A stretch of 64,000 nt of DNA from Tricholoma matsutake (Eukaryota; Basidiomycota; Agaricomycetes; Agaricales; Tricholomataceae), in assembly GCA_026075535.2 (NCBI GenBank), contig AP026542.1:744001-808000 (forward strand), read 5' to 3'. Numbering within the stretch: the first letter of the stretch is position 1; each line of letters begins with the position of its first letter. The position numbers and the translations under genes were made by a program. Positions 1 to 11,425 of this stretch are shown here, one piece after another. A model generated the notes under the pieces. It was given only the letters and a program-made list of their open reading frames with translations. It had not been told where the DNA came from and did no database searches.

Positions 1-1090
1 TTGAGCCATGCAGCAGAGGTCAGCGTAAATGGGTTCCAAGGGTAAGGAGAGTTTTTGAAGGCCCCTGAGCTTTCTCAAGAGGCACACCACACCCACACCC
101 TGAGCTCCACTCACTCTATCTCACTCTGATTGTGGTGCTGTTTGCAGCTTGGTGCTAGAGTTCTAGTTACTCTTGACTTTCATGTCCCTTTGCAGTACAC
201 ATGAGCACTCTGTGCATCTTCTCAATTCTCTTCTTACTTCTCAGGATAGTTGCTATTATTGACTTCAGGAGCTCCACTCTGTCATTAATCTACAGCAACT
301 ATTTCATTGTAAGATCTTTTCTGATATCATTTCTATCTTGGCAATCTCATAATTGTCCTCACTTTCTAGGATTCAACTGTGATCATCTAGCTTTGCTATC
401 ATTTGCAGTTGAGTCTTCATAGTGAGCTTCTCCTCCTGTTGTTGCCTTTGCTATGTTTACCATGAGAACTTGGGGTAGAGTTCTTTGCATGGCTCAGCTC
501 CTCTCATTTTTTGGTCACCCTCTCCCTTAGTACTGTATAGTTATCTACTCTCTCTCTTTCATAGTGTCCCTTCTGTATGCCTCTTTTTTCCTTTATTTAT
601 CCAATATTTTTTGGGGTCCTGGTTGGACCTCTGATTGTGCTACTTTGGTCTATCTTGAGCCATGCAGCAGAGGCATGAGTGAAAAGTAGCCTATTCTTTA
701 TTTCAAGGTCACATGAGTGTGTAGTGTGATTTGCCATGACATGTTTCAGATGGGACATGAACAAAAAGTCAAGGACATCTTGATAGGTTGACTCAGACAC
801 TTGGGTGGTTTGGACATCGCTGGATGTTCAGAGTTTCCAATATTGAGATTTTCTGGAAAAGTAGCCTATTTTTGATTTCAGGGTCATGTAGGTTTGGAAC
901 CAGTGCAGGTGTTGTTGGCGGCAACAACTGTCAGTGTGAACTCTCAGACAAACACTTCCTGTTCTCCCCCATGACCTCCTCTTGTCATGTCAATGGTTCT
1001 TTGCTCACTGCCATCTTCGATCCCTCCTCTTTGTTTTCCTATGTGCCTTAATCCTGTGCCCTACAACCATCAGGATATAAACCTCCAAGC
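1..1090. other. Non-coding flank with short direct repeats
   Basis: I find no convincing gene here. The opening 19 bases (TTGAGCCATGCAGCAGAGG) recur exactly at 655-673. A second phrase, AAAAGTAGCCTATT followed by a TTTCAAGGTCA-like stretch, occurs near 686 and again near 857. These are probably worn pieces of one repeat. The open frames in the stretch are short, lack recognisable motifs and sit in pyrimidine-rich sequence. Confidence 0.5.
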
Positions 1091-1140
1091 TTGACAGGAG
1101 TGAAAAAAAAAGCAAGTACCAGTTTTATCAGTTTATAGAT

Positions 1141-1730
1141 GTGGTGGTTAACTTTATTGGAGCCAATTTACCCCATTGTGATCAAGGAGATAGAGAATAC
1201 CATTGTTCTACTCTGCTTACTTTTTTTAAGCCTTGGCAAACTGGAAAGGAACTGAAATCTAGTATTGAAAACTGGAACAATGCCTTTAGTAATCACTTAT
1301 TTACTGCAAGACAATTGGACCTGATGAAAAATTTCAATATTCAATTTGAATGTTTAGTTGCAAGAGGTGATTACCATGCTCAATTACAGAAAAATACAAG
1401 TGTTTTGCCTACATGGGAGGAAGCAGATTTTACTTTCTTGGAGGATAGTACATCTGATAATCCCTATGCACACTCTCCTGAAAATGATCAAGATGTCATT
1501 TCTCTTCATCTGCTCCAGTTAGGAAAAGGAGAAATAAAAAGGCAACAGGAAACTATGATCATGTGAAATATTATGACCAACCTTGGTTGGACTGCTGAAA
1601 GCCAGATCATTACTCACTCTAATATTGAGCTGAACCCTCCACCAATCCAGCGCACCTTATCAGGATTAGAATGGAGAAATGAAGTTGCCAAAAAGGGCAA
1701 GAAGTTCTGGAAGAGTGAAAGCAAATAATG
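1141..1730 (+). pseudogene. Helitron protein, region upstream of the helicase
   Basis: The frame reads through PHCDQGDREYHCSTLLTFFK, a phrase characteristic of basidiomycete Helitron polyproteins just before the helicase domain. It continues with an FTARQLDLMKNFNIQFECL segment and an acidic TSDNPYAH stretch. After a stop near 1564 the same kind of sequence resumes in another frame (a LSGLEWRNEV motif near 1660) and ends at a TAA near 1727. No Rep HUH motif lies upstream, so the N-terminal half is gone. Non-functional. Confidence 0.75.
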
Positions 1731-1799
1731 CCTGCAAATCATAAACATGAATTTCAACCATCTGTATGTGATGATAAGTTCTGTGATATATCAATTATT

Positions 1800-2069
1800 T
1801 GTTGAGAGACACACTGTGGAATGATGCATCACTTTTTGATGTGTGTGCTATTTTTAGCACAACCCTTTGATGCATACAAACAAACACCCCGTTTCCCTTT
1901 CTCATTCCCTCTTTGTCTGACAGAACATATATATATAGCTAGATACATTACCTGCCACCTCAGTCATTTATACAAGGACTGAGGTGAGTATTATCTTAGA
2001 GTGTCACTTCACCAGAGTTACTTACTGTACCTTAGTTTAGCCTTGTCTATTCTAGGTTGATTTTCTACA
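1800..2069. mobile_element. Solo LTR inserted in the Helitron
   Basis: The block runs TGTTGAGAGACAC to TTTTCTACA, so it begins TGT and ends ACA. It is flanked on both sides by the exact 5-bp target-site duplication TTATT (1795-1799 and 2070-2074). It is 270 bp long and contains a TATA-like ATATATATA near 1927. Removing it with one copy of the duplication rejoins the helicase reading frame on either side (a SIITALNDHKDEINKLG phrase spans the junction). It is therefore a later insertion that recombined down to a single LTR. The superfamily cannot be told from an LTR alone. Confidence 0.85.
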
Positions 2070-2074
2070 TTATT

Positions 2075-3109
2075 ACTGCACTAAATGACCATAAGGATGA
2101 GATTAACAAGCTTGGCTCAGAACACTTTGCTGCTGAAACTGGACAAGTATTAACATATTTTTACTCTGAAGATTCTCGAAAAGCCTGCTCAGAGAAATCC
2201 AAATTCAAAGGTTCTGTAGTTAAGCTTGTTGCAGCAGGTGCTTTGGGATCAGCCATATAGTACAAATGACAGACATATAGCTGACACATCATCCTTATGT
2301 AAAGGCTTACCTGTGATGATAAGATATAATGGTGCTACTGAACTTTGTATTACAAAAGGTCAAGAAGCTACAGCATATGACTGGAGAGTATCACCTGGTG
2401 TACATGGTCAACCAACATTGGAAACACTTTTTGTCAAATTGACCAATCCTCCATCTAATGTTAAATTTGATGGACTTCCTGAAATTGTTGTACCTTCATA
2501 CAAAACTACAAATCCAATTTACTGTTCTTTACCTGATGATTCAAAGGTACATGTGTCAAGAACTCAGATAGAGGTCCTTCCCAACTTTTCTATGACAGAC
2601 TATGCTTCTCAAGGTAAAACAAGGCCTTATAATGTGGTAAACCTTAATAACAATCATTTTCATCAGTCTTACTACACAGGATTGTCATGCAGTGCAACTG
2701 CAGCTGGTACACTAATAACACAGTCATTTCATCCTCAGAGAATTACAGGTGATGCTTCTGGCGCCTTAAGACAAGAATTCAGAGAGCTAGAGTTGCTTGA
2801 TGAAATTACTGACTTGAGATATAATGGGAAATTGCACAGAAGTGTAGTTGGTGAACAGAGAAATATGTTAATCATGGCTGTTAGACAATGAAAAGGAATG
2901 CATCATGTACCATCAGCTCAGCTGTACACAAAGCCATTAGGTGGAATTCCAGAGATCCTTTATTAGAACCTGAAATAGAAGATGTCAGATGGAAAATTGT
3001 CAAAAAACAGAAGAAGCATGCTGCAGCTGCTCCTGCAAAAGCTAATCCCACTTCTGCTTCAATTAAGTCCTTAAAAAGAAAAATCAGTTACTATCAGTAT
3101 GATAACTGA
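2075..3109 (+). pseudogene. Helitron Pif1-like helicase, C-terminal part
   Basis: The block begins with the ALNDHKDEINKLGSEHFAAE segment. After a frameshift near 2235-2260 it continues with CKGLPVMIRYNGATELCITK, then the helicase C-terminal motif TDYASQGKTRPYNVV, where superfamily-1 motifs V and VI lie (YYTGLSCSATAAGT; relatives have LSR, so the motif VI Arg is changed to Cys here). It ends in a basic tail rich in Lys and Ala. A second frameshift sits near 2885. Walker A and B are absent, so the enzyme cannot be active. Confidence 0.8.
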
Positions 3110-3160
3110 TAATTCCACAACTGAACACATAAAGCAAAAACCAGTCACAATACAGCTCAC

Positions 3161-3891
3161 ATGGCATATGGTAGTGCAACATTTCAGATTCCACCTCCCA
3201 CTGGTTTAGTATGGAGTAATAACAGCTGTGCATATGATTCTGTATTTACTATATTATACTCACTTTGGAGGAATAATCCAACACACTGGAAACAATCCTT
3301 TTATAGCATGAACTATAACTTGCTAGAAGAGATCTGTAAAGGATTTAATGATCACTCTTATAATCAAACTTCATTAGAATCTGTCAGAGACACATTTAGA
3401 ATGGCTTTAGATGATTTGCAATTAGCTGGCCTACACTGGGGCAGATATACATCTGTGGTCAGGCTCTTAGATTACATGTTTAAAGCACCTACAGAGATGG
3501 TGTCTTCCCAGCTTACCTGTAGGGAGGAACATTCCATCATCCATATAGCCAATGTCACTCTATTTATTCATATGTTTTATCTGCTGGCACAAATCCTTAT
3601 GTATCAACAACAGACTGGATTCAGAAATACAAGAAGATTCATGCCTTTTATGTCAAGAATGCAATCAGTGCCTTCAGCATGCCTACTCCTTTTCAAGAAT
3701 TCCAGATCTAATTGTATTTGAGTTTGAAGGCAAGAAAATATGTATAGATCCAGAGGTAACAATTACAGAGATAATCAATCTTGCACTGTGAAACTGCAGG
3801 GCATTATATACTATGGAGAATTGCATTACACTTCACATGTCATGATCAATGAACAGATATGGTTTCATCAGGTAGGTAAGCTACATTGTAT
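3161..3891 (+). pseudogene. Helitron C-terminal cysteine-peptidase-like region
   Basis: The N-terminal phrase WSNNSCAYDSVFTILYSLW has the Asn-Ser-Cys-x-Tyr-Asp context of a papain-fold deubiquitinase (USP/OTU-type) active-site cysteine. Downstream, in shifted frames, come a paired-Cys motif CQECNQC near 3655, the strand IPDLIVFEFEG, and a YYGELHYTSHVM segment near 3810 that would carry the catalytic histidine. Fungal Helitrons often carry such a domain after the helicase. At least two frameshifts between 3550 and 3650 break it. That it acts as a peptidase is inference from fold-type motifs only. Confidence 0.6.
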
Positions 3892-4290
3892 CATTTGATA
3901 CAGTTCAGTGGACGCTGTTGAACATACTGTATATAACTGTACCTATACCTATTGTAACTGATGGAGTGCATTAGAGAGAATTCTGTGTGGTACATGTGTT
4001 GCTATTTAAGCACATATGGTGCATCAAATGCATGGAAACCCAAGTTGTCACATAGGCGATCGGCAATGGCAATGGCAACATTAATGGCAGTCGGGCAACC
4101 ACCAAACTCTGGTCTTGTTGTTCCATTTTATATTAGTTAAATTGAGCCAGGTTATGAATTGATGACACCTTTAATTAAAGCCAATAACTTGAACTTAAAA
4201 ACATTGGCATTGGCCAAGGAAATGGTATCGGCCAAATCAGAGCATGAAAGTAGATACAGAAGATACAAGGTCATCCTAGCTATAATGTGC
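3892..4290. other. Intergenic stretch without recognised features
   Basis: This stretch separates the Helitron remnant from the next gene. I see no gene. It is AT-rich with a few GGCAATGGCAATGG-type copies near 4060-4080, the same short motif that is expanded in the plus-strand gene at 5130-7334. Confidence 0.4.
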
Positions 4291-4302
4291 AATAGCCCCT
4301 TC

Positions 4303-4984
4303 TCATTGGGTGATGCCACACCTCTGGGAATCAGCAATGGCTTCACTATGCTTGTGGTATGGCGTTCTGGCCATAATGTCTGCCAACCTGCTTTCAAATG
4401 ATTCTAGGGTATCCTCCACCCTTTCCTTCAAAGTTGCATACATCTTCAAGGTGATATCTTGCTGTTCAAGCTTCTCAACCTCAGCCAAGTAGAGATGATG
4501 ACTGGCATCCTTGTATGATATGCCAAATTGGTCTTGCAGGGCCTTCACTGCTGCATGGCAGCTCAACAACTCCCTGTCTGTCAAGGTCTGCAACAGCATG
4601 AATTAATTAGTGACCAGACAGAGGTGACGACTTACTGGATTGGCAGGTAGCATCAGTTGTTCTTGGCCCATCATGAAGTATGGTGCATCTGACATATTTC
4701 AGCACTACAATTGAGTTTCACATTAGCAGCGGCAGCAGCATCAGCCCCGAAATACATGGCATTGGCCACACATAGGGATGGCATATTGGCATTTGAATGG
4801 ATTGACTTACCCCCCCATCAGCATTGAACACATTGAGTTCCAATTTTTTTTGATAGGCTTTAAAGGCCTGTTTGGTAGCGGGAATCATGAAATGGGGAAC
4901 TAGATATTGCTGCCCATCATCACTGCTGATGCTGACATAGCCATCCAGAATACTGTCCATCCTGGTGTGCCGCTGCTTGTTCAT
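4303..4984 (-). CDS. Hypothetical spliced TE-associated protein
   Basis: I read a three-exon gene. Exon 1 (from the ATG at 4984, or more likely the internal Met of MDSILDGYVSIS) ends near 4812 at a GTAAGT donor. A short exon near 4691-4635 reads MSDAPYFMMGQEQLMLPANP. Exon 3 (about 4588-4303) reads TLTDRELLSCHAAVKALQDQ and onward, through a helical, charged region to GITQ and a stop. A protein of this type, with the MSDAPxxxxG opening and the L(T/S)DRELLSxHAAV helix, is familiar from repeat-rich Agaricomycete genomes but has no function I can name. It is divergent from the gene starting near 5130, with about 145 bp between them. Exon borders are by eye. Confidence 0.55.
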
Positions 4985-5129
4985 ATCATCGTATGATATG
5001 ATTGATCACTTATCTTTGATGGTAATGTTTGTGTATAGTTATCGCTGTTATCATGTTCATTGATCATAACACGTGATGGTTGCAAAAACATTATTTAACA
5101 TCTATATTACCCATCCAAAGTAGACAACC

Positions 5130-7334
5130 ATGAATGTAACATGGGAACAAATCCTCAACCAAATCACCGACATTGAGAATGCAATCCGTGATGACCTCCA
5201 GATGGATAACATTGGGGCCGTGATGAAGGAGCAACATTGGGCGCTGGTAAGTGATCAGCATGGAGGGGTGAGAATGGTACTTATAATGAATTAGAAAACA
5301 TTATTTACTTGGCAAAGAGAGATTCAGGCCGAGGATGTACAGGCAGTATTTGGTGCCATGAGCTTTTTGTGGGGCTTCATTTTGGTGTGGAAGCAGTCAG
5401 GGAAGATGGGGGACAAAGCCTTTGTGGATGAACAATGGAAGGCAATGAAGAGGTTTGATGGAAACAAAATGAAAGGGGCAACGGGAACGGGAATGGCCGC
5501 AGCAACTGCAATGGCAGGACCAGTGGCAACAGCAATGGGAGCACCAGGAGCACTGGCAATGGGAGCACCAGGGGCAAAGGAAAAGGCAGCACCAGGGGCA
5601 AAGGCAAAGGCAAAGGCAACGCCAGTGCCAACAGCAGTGCCAATGGCAATGAAAATGGGAACAGGAACAAGAACAGGAAGAGCATCGGCATCTGGGGGCA
5701 CAGCAATGGTGCTGTCAACACCTAGTTCTCGACCTATTCCAGGCCGATTGACACTCCCAGCAGTGGTTGCATGACAACCCACAGTATCACAGTCTCCACT
5801 TACACCTTACAGGCAATGGAGAGCGCTCCATCACCAGGAGAAAATGCCAGCTGCAAGGGCACCGTCATTCCCTGACATCGTAATGGTGGCTGAGAGTGAG
5901 GATTCTTGGGATGAATACAGCCAGGAAGAGGATGAATTAACAGACAGTGCCAACAACTGGCAGAAAGAAGTCGCCTGAGCAAAACCTCAGCACGGCAACC
6001 CAAGAGCAATGCCTTGCTCACGCTGCGTCGAATTTGCGTGGATTTGCTATGATCAGGTTAACAGCAAGAAAGCCTGTTATTATTGTGGTAAATGCAAAGT
6101 TCATTGCAAGAGAGGGATGGTTAGTAAGGCATTGAGGCCACAAAAAGGTAAACAGGTGACAAAAGGAAAAGGAAAGAGGGCTCCGAAATCGAGAGATATT
6201 ATCTCCGTTTCGAGTGATGAAGATATGAGTTGTCAAAGGAAAATCCATGTCAAGAACTCAGGCAGATCGAGGCTCACACAAGAACAGAAGGGGAAATGGA
6301 AGGGTGTCTCTAATAGTGGAATAACAGCACTTCGTGAAAGCAATATTGAGATGGCTGATGCTGATGCCGATGCCGATGCTGGTACCAACACGGCATCGGC
6401 CCATGATTCTTGCTCTGTCGTTACACGTCTCACCCAATTGGAGAAGGATATGTACAACCAATCACGCTGGGTGGAAGAGATGCTATCAGATTTCTCAGCA
6501 CAGCTTTGTTGGGTGGAAGAGCATGTAGAGGAAGAGGTTGATGACATTTCAGAGAGATTGTATGACCTGGAATGCTACTTGGGATTGCAGGATGGCGGTG
6601 CACAGCCGATAACATTGTATGATGGGATTGTGGCTGAAAATGTTAACAAAATTAGGGGAAGTCGATGGTGGACACATGCAATGGAGGGGGACATGGCTGA
6701 ACCTGTCACAAAGGTGCCATCGACAGCTGCCAACATCGGGGCCACATCAGGTTCAGGTTTGGGTAGTAGGGAGGCCAACAAAATTGTACCATCTGATGCA
6801 GAGCCCAGTAGCTCAGCCTCAGTACCACCACAAGAGGTTGAGGGAAGGAGGTCAGCATTGCCACCAGCATTGCCAACCACCATGGATCCTGGACAGGGAA
6901 TATTCACCTCGGCAATGGGAACAGCAATGGGAGTGGCAATGTCAGATGACGGTCCATCCTCAATGGCTGCGGAGATGGGGACAGCAGAAATGGCAATGGC
7001 AGCAGGAACGGTAATGGGAATAGGCACAGCAATTGGAACAAGCATGGCCATGGGAACGGGAATGGCAGAATCAATGGCAATGACCACTGGAACAGCAAGT
7101 GCAATGGGACTGGCAATGGGAATGGCAACACCATTGGCAATGGGCATGGCAATGGAAATGGCAATTGCCATTGATGGTCCATCCATCAACATTGTTCCTG
7201 CCACACCACAAGGGTCACAGGAGACCTCTCGACCCACCATGGTGCCTGTCATTCCACCCCTTCCCATCACTGATGCCAGCTTGGCATCAGCAAGCACTGA
7301 AAATCCAATGACAGTGACTCTTCCCTTATGTTGA
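5130..7334 (+). CDS. Cys-rich zinc-cluster-like protein with Ala/Met/Gly repeats
   Basis: The likely start is the ATG at 5130 (MNVTWEQILNQITDIENAIR). Exon 1 ends at a GTAAGT donor near 5247, exon 2 resumes around 5320-5327, and a further intron near 5768-5814 leads into the long exon. An in-frame TGA lies near 5976, just before the Cys-rich motif that starts at 6012 (CSRC, then IC, then AC and YYCGKCKVHC). The spacing resembles but does not match the classic Zn(II)2Cys6 cluster. After it come basic and acid-rich stretches, a (Asp-Ala)n run, a helical segment RLTQLEKDMYNQSRWVEEML that could be a coiled coil, and a long MAMGMAMGTA-type tail. DNA binding is inference. The stop is at 7332-7334. 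Probably a TE-borne accessory gene, now a pseudogene or near it. Confidence 0.6.
5480..5680 (+). repeat. Ala/Gly/Met codon repeats, first block
   Basis: Degenerate 6- and 12-bp units built on GGCAATGGGAGC and GGCAAAGGC encode ATAMGAPGALAMGAPGAK-type sequence. The opposite strand is also open across the block because the repeat lacks stop codons in several frames; that minus-strand frame is a by-product. Confidence 0.7.
6900..7175 (+). repeat. GGCAATGG-type coding repeat
   Basis: About 275 bp of imperfect (GGCAATGG/GGAAC) units encode alternating Met-Ala-Met-Gly-Thr-Ala inside the tail of the zinc-cluster-like gene. The array stays in frame. The same hexamer-like motif is found in the two neighbouring genes, as Ala/Asp-rich (GATGCTGATGCC) in the minus-strand gene downstream. 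Low-complexity expansion by slippage is the simplest explanation. Confidence 0.75.
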
Positions 7335-7537
7335 TCTCCATGCCTGTCACCTACTCCATCGGCCAAACATTCCCAAAGCAACACCCCCCCCAAGAAGAGA
7401 GTTGCAACTTCAGACAATGGAGGTGATGACAAACGACCACGAAAATTATAGCAAGGCATACAAAATTCAGTTGATCTTTTTTGTTTTGTTTCATACAGAC
7501 ATGTCTATAAATTTCTTTACCTGTACATAGTGTCACC

Positions 7538-9280
7538 TTAGTCAACAAAACATACTTTTTTTGTTCTCTTTCTTTTCCCATGAGCCTGTGTGGAAACAGC
7601 CTCTTGCTGAGAAAGGTCATCAGCTGTCATTCTGCTATGTGGGGTTATAGGTTGTTTGATTGATTTTGAACTGTCAAATTCCGATGCTGCTGCCAATGCC
7701 GCTGCTGATGCCGATCCTGTAGCCACCACTTTGGAATATGTAGTTGATCCCGTTTGAGGGCTTATTCTGGGGGATCCACTGTTTGCATTGTCAACTGATT
7801 GTGATGCCAATGCTGATGCCAACACTGAAGCTGCGGCCATTATCGCTGCAGGTGTAGGTAATCCTGTTTCCCCGCTTATTCTGGGGGATGAATAAGATCC
7901 ATCATTTCTTGATTGTGGTACCCCAGCTGCCAATGCCAATACATTGTTTGTTGCTGATGGCAGATGCTGCAGTGTACCGTTGTTATGAATTCCTTCCAAT
8001 GACTTCTCACCGGTTCCTGTTGCATGATCTGATGCCATTCCTGAACTGTTTGCAATGTCAACTGATTGTGATGCTGATGCTGATGCCAACACTGAAGCTA
8101 TGGCCATTATCGCTGCAGGTGTAGGTAATCCTGTTTCCCTGCTTATTCTGGGGGATGAATAAGGTCCATCATTTCTTGATTGTGGTACCCCAGCTGCCAA
8201 TGCCAATACATTGTTTGTTGCTGATGGCAGATGCTGCAGTGTACCATGGTGACCAATTCCTTCCAATGACTTCTCACCGGTTCCTGTTGCATGATCTGAT
8301 GCTGTTGCCATTGCCATTGCCGATGCTGTTGCCGATGCCAACTGCTTTTTGATTGGATTTCTCTTGAGTATTGGGCAAGGTTTAGGATGTTGTGATAGTT
8401 CTTGAGTTGCATTTGTGTCACCTCTTTCCAATAATGAAGGATCAATAGGGCATGGGTTTTGGTTGTGTGGTAAAACAACATTAGTGTGCTTTGCATATAT
8501 CTCTCAAGGAACCAAGTACTGTGGGTCACCATCAGCAGGACCGTTAATGGGCTCTGGTCGAGGGACATCAACTCCATAGAGTCTGTCCATTTCTGTTTGA
8601 CTGACTTGTACATAGTTTGCCTGATTTGTATCTGTCAGCTGTAAGGAACTGGGGCATGCTGGGGGAAGCATTGTTGAGCTTCGGTCCAGGTTCACTTTGC
8701 CCTTTGCTGGTCTCTTTGCCATTGAGCGGTGACTTGTTTTGCCTGTCCTCTCAGCATTGGCATTGGCACCAGTAGGCCTAGCAGCATTGTTACATTGGCC
8801 ACTGGATGCAGATGGTCTGGAGGGTGGCATGTTGCTTGCATAGCATGCAGGAGCCACACTCCCATTGCTGGCTTTGATTCCCTTGAACCTGAATGCTCTT
8901 TCAGGGCCGTGTGTGGTTTGCCACTGCAGAACATGCTCAAAGAAGTCTTCTATAAGACTCTTCTGCATGTTTCATGGGTCCCTCAGTTTGAATGCAGCTG
9001 GGAGATATTCACAACTGATGAATAATGAGGTCTGATCGGCAATTGCCTTGAATGGGACATGGCAACTACGACCATTGTTAGCCAGTTCTGTTTTGGTCAA
9101 GAAGCATAAGATGATAGTTTGTGGACCAGGAAAATTTTCCACACTGTAATGCTGCCCAACATACAAAATAAACAATTCCTCTAGCTGCTTCTTCTTGTAT
9201 TGTGATTGGCTCCATGGTGATGGCAGGATGGGGAACCCACCATTTGTCATTGGAAGGACTTGTGATGGGGCACATTGCAT
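7538..9280 (-). pseudogene. TE-associated low-complexity protein with 89-residue duplication
   Basis: One frame runs from the ATG at 9280 to the stop at 7538 and is interrupted by only two TGA codons (8972-8974 and 8504-8506). The first part has a folded look (YVGQHYSVENFPGPQTIILC, then FFEHVLQWQTTHGPERAFRF). The rest is Ala/Ser-rich. An exact-length in-frame tandem duplication covers about residues repeated at 7791-8057 and 8058-8320: each copy carries GEKSLEGI, TLQHLPSATNNVLALAAGVP and SSPRIS. The C terminus is basic (KRKRTKK). It converges with the zinc-cluster-like gene. I do not recognise a function. Confidence 0.6.
7791..8324 (-). repeat. 267-bp in-frame tandem duplication
   Basis: The sequence beginning TCAACTGATTGTGATGC at 7791 restarts at 8058, a period of 267 bp or 89 codons. 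The copies are near-identical by eye, including the landmarks TGGTACCCCAGCTGCC and CTTCTCACCGGTTCCTGTTG. Because the period is a multiple of three, the frame is preserved. The high similarity means the duplication is recent compared with the general decay of the locus. Confidence 0.85.
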
Positions 9281-9369
9281 TGCTGACTGTGAAGCAGTGA
9301 GGTCTGGTGCATGTTGATAGGTTGTCCCCTCGGCTCAAAGGCCGATTCACCATTTCAACCACATTTTAA

Positions 9370-10520
9370 TCACATCAGCTAACTCCTACGATGTCCCAGA
9401 CACAGCGTGACCAAGTCTACCAAGCATGATATCATATCAACCGCATCGAAACATAACCAGCGACATTGATCGTACTTAGAAACCACATCACACAATCTTA
9501 AAACTACCTCGAAACACCCTAAGATCCCTCTGAACAAACATCAAACATCCCTGATCAACTTTGAACAACTGCAACCGCAATCAAACATCATTGACCATCG
9601 TCGACCATTGTTGAGCACTATCAATCGATATGAGAGACTACAAGCGACATTGGGCACCACATTCATTATCTAAATGGTGGAATACCATGCACCAGGAAGT
9701 ATTCCAACTCATGCTCAAACCTGCTGATAGTAGGTCAGCCTCATTCCAAGTCCCTATTGTGTACAGAACCCGCTGGACAGATTATTGCGAGACTTAGCAC
9801 GGTTTATACACAAAGGACAGTCCCTTTTTAGTTCTATACCCTTTATTACTCCTTCACCATATGATATATCTCTTTCTTGTTCAGATTCCAGTCTCCTTTT
9901 TGGCCTTGTGCCTTAACTCATATCTTTTGCCTCATGTTCTACACATGTTTCTTATACCATTTTAGGAAGTTTCTTTTAAAACATATAAAACTCTGTAGTA
10001 TCTACTTGGAAATAAAAAGAAATTGTCTTTGCATCTCATCTTGTATAAAGTTCTAAGAATCAGATCTATCCTCTAAACAATCGAAGCTTCTACAAGTTTT
10101 CTCGATCGACAAGAAACCTCTGCGATCATCCTCATCCTCGATCCTCTTTCAACCCTGTCATTGTTAGCACTAGTAACCATCCCGACACTTTGTAGCCATC
10201 GGCTATAGCCTTTGTATACTATCGACCTATCAAAAGGTCCCCAGAATTCACACATTGACCATCGGTGATAAACATCATTCACCATCGATCTCGTCAATCG
10301 TCCTTGATATCAATTGATACTCGATCAGACCATGCCAAACACCTTCGTCTCCTATAGCACTACCTTCATGACTAGTACCAACTAGTTGTCTTCCCATAGG
10401 TTGGACCATGAACATTCAGAACGTCTCGCACCCTTCCTCTGACTCGTGCAAATATCATCTGTTGCCTCATTGGCTGTTTTGGTGGTTTTCCCGGGTTGAG
10501 TATCATCAACGTAGAGACTT
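9370..10520. repeat. Non-coding repeat, possible LTR-like unit (copy 1)
   Basis: There is no gene here. The stretch begins with degenerate CATCGAAAC/ATCAAACATC phrases and contains TATA-like AT-rich sequence near 9850-9990. It ends in a block (about 10428-10513) starting TCTCGCACCCTTCCTCTGAC and closing GGGTTGAGTATCATCA. That block recurs at about 34308-34395. The overall order of parts is similar at both sites, so this is probably a dispersed repeat such as an LTR. I could not define its ends. Confidence 0.45.
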
Positions 10521-10619
10521 AAGATATGTCATGAAATTCCGTTTAAGCTCCTGGACTTGATCATGATATGTGTCAATGAACAATCATGCAGGGGTGGCCA
10601 TCACACAACTCTCAGTGAC

Positions 10620-11060
10620 TTTAGACCATTATATATGGACTAACTAATGGTGGCTTTAGGCCATATTTAATGGTCCAGCTAATGTGGGCCCATAGACAGT
10701 AATAGACCATAGAAGATGTGTGGGCTCATCTGGCAGGTATAAGTTCATTTAAATAGAATGGGCTCATGGGTGAAATGAGTAGAGCTTTATACCACATGTG
10801 ATGGGTGGGCCCATGCGATATGTTAGTATTGGAATAGACCATAGATGATAGGTGGGCTTATAGAACATGAGGACTTAGCAGTAGACCATGGATGATGGGG
10901 TGGGCCCAAGTGTAATTTTGGGACTGGTATGGATCATGTATAATGGGTGGGCCTATGTGATATGTTAGCATTGGAGCAGACCATGGCTGATGGGTGGGCC
11001 TATAGGACATATTGAAGCAGTAGACTATGAATGTTATGGTAGGCCCATGTAGGTCATGTT
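10620..11060. repeat. Degenerate ~60-bp tandem repeat
   Basis: At least six diverged units built on AGACCATGGATGATGGGTGG followed by GCCCATGTGATATGTTAGCA occur in tandem with variable spacing. No open frame persists. It looks like an old minisatellite. Confidence 0.6.
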
Positions 11061-11204
11061 AGCAGTGTATTAGACAATGAGATGAGGCTCTTACCATTGC
11101 TACATCTTAGCCTTCCAAGAAACTACATGGTAGCAAATGCCCATATTACATATCAGCATCATAGATTCATAGTAGACCTTGAATATTTATTTGTCCTCTA
11201 CTTG

Positions 11205-11425
11205 TGGCTGGATTGAACCATCAGGGTGAGTACATCAGGATTGAACCATCTAGGTGAGTAGATCTTGATTGGTCCGTCAGGGTAACAATGTTGGGATTGA
11301 ACCATCAGGGTAGGTACATCGGGAGAATATTGATCCATTGATGTAAGTCCATTGTGTTGGAATTTCATTGAGGTTAGTACTATTAGAATTGGTTCATCAA
11401 TGTGAGAACATCAGATCAGAACATC
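11205..11425. repeat. Degenerate 28-29-bp tandem repeat
   Basis: About seven units of GGATTGAACCATCAGGGTGA plus GTACATCA follow each other, the first three well preserved and the later ones progressively diverged. Non-coding. Confidence 0.65.

Larger units (their letters stand above)
1130..3891 (+). mobile_element. Helitron remnant (Rep/helicase type), internally deleted
   Basis: Three coding blocks in the right order and on one strand make up a decayed fungal Helitron: the region between the Rep and helicase domains, the C-terminal part of the Pif1-like helicase, and a C-terminal cysteine-peptidase-like extension. The Walker A/B half of the helicase is missing, so a few hundred codons were deleted. 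The gap also holds a solo LTR. At least three frameshifts separate the remaining frames. I could not place the terminal TC and CTRR-hairpin ends, so the outer limits are the limits of recognisable coding sequence. Confidence 0.8.

Noticed and set aside
6575..7459. Long minus-strand open frame of 294 codons opposite the zinc-cluster-like gene
   Set aside because: It is the complement of the GGCAATGG coding repeat, which lacks stops on both strands. It gives a monotonous Ile-Ala-Ile-Pro product without motifs, while the plus frame continues into the Cys-rich domain.
7538..9280. TET/JBP dioxygenase, as expected near KDZ elements
   Set aside because: I looked for the HxD...H...R signature in this gene and its neighbours and did not find a convincing one, so no oxygenase is claimed.
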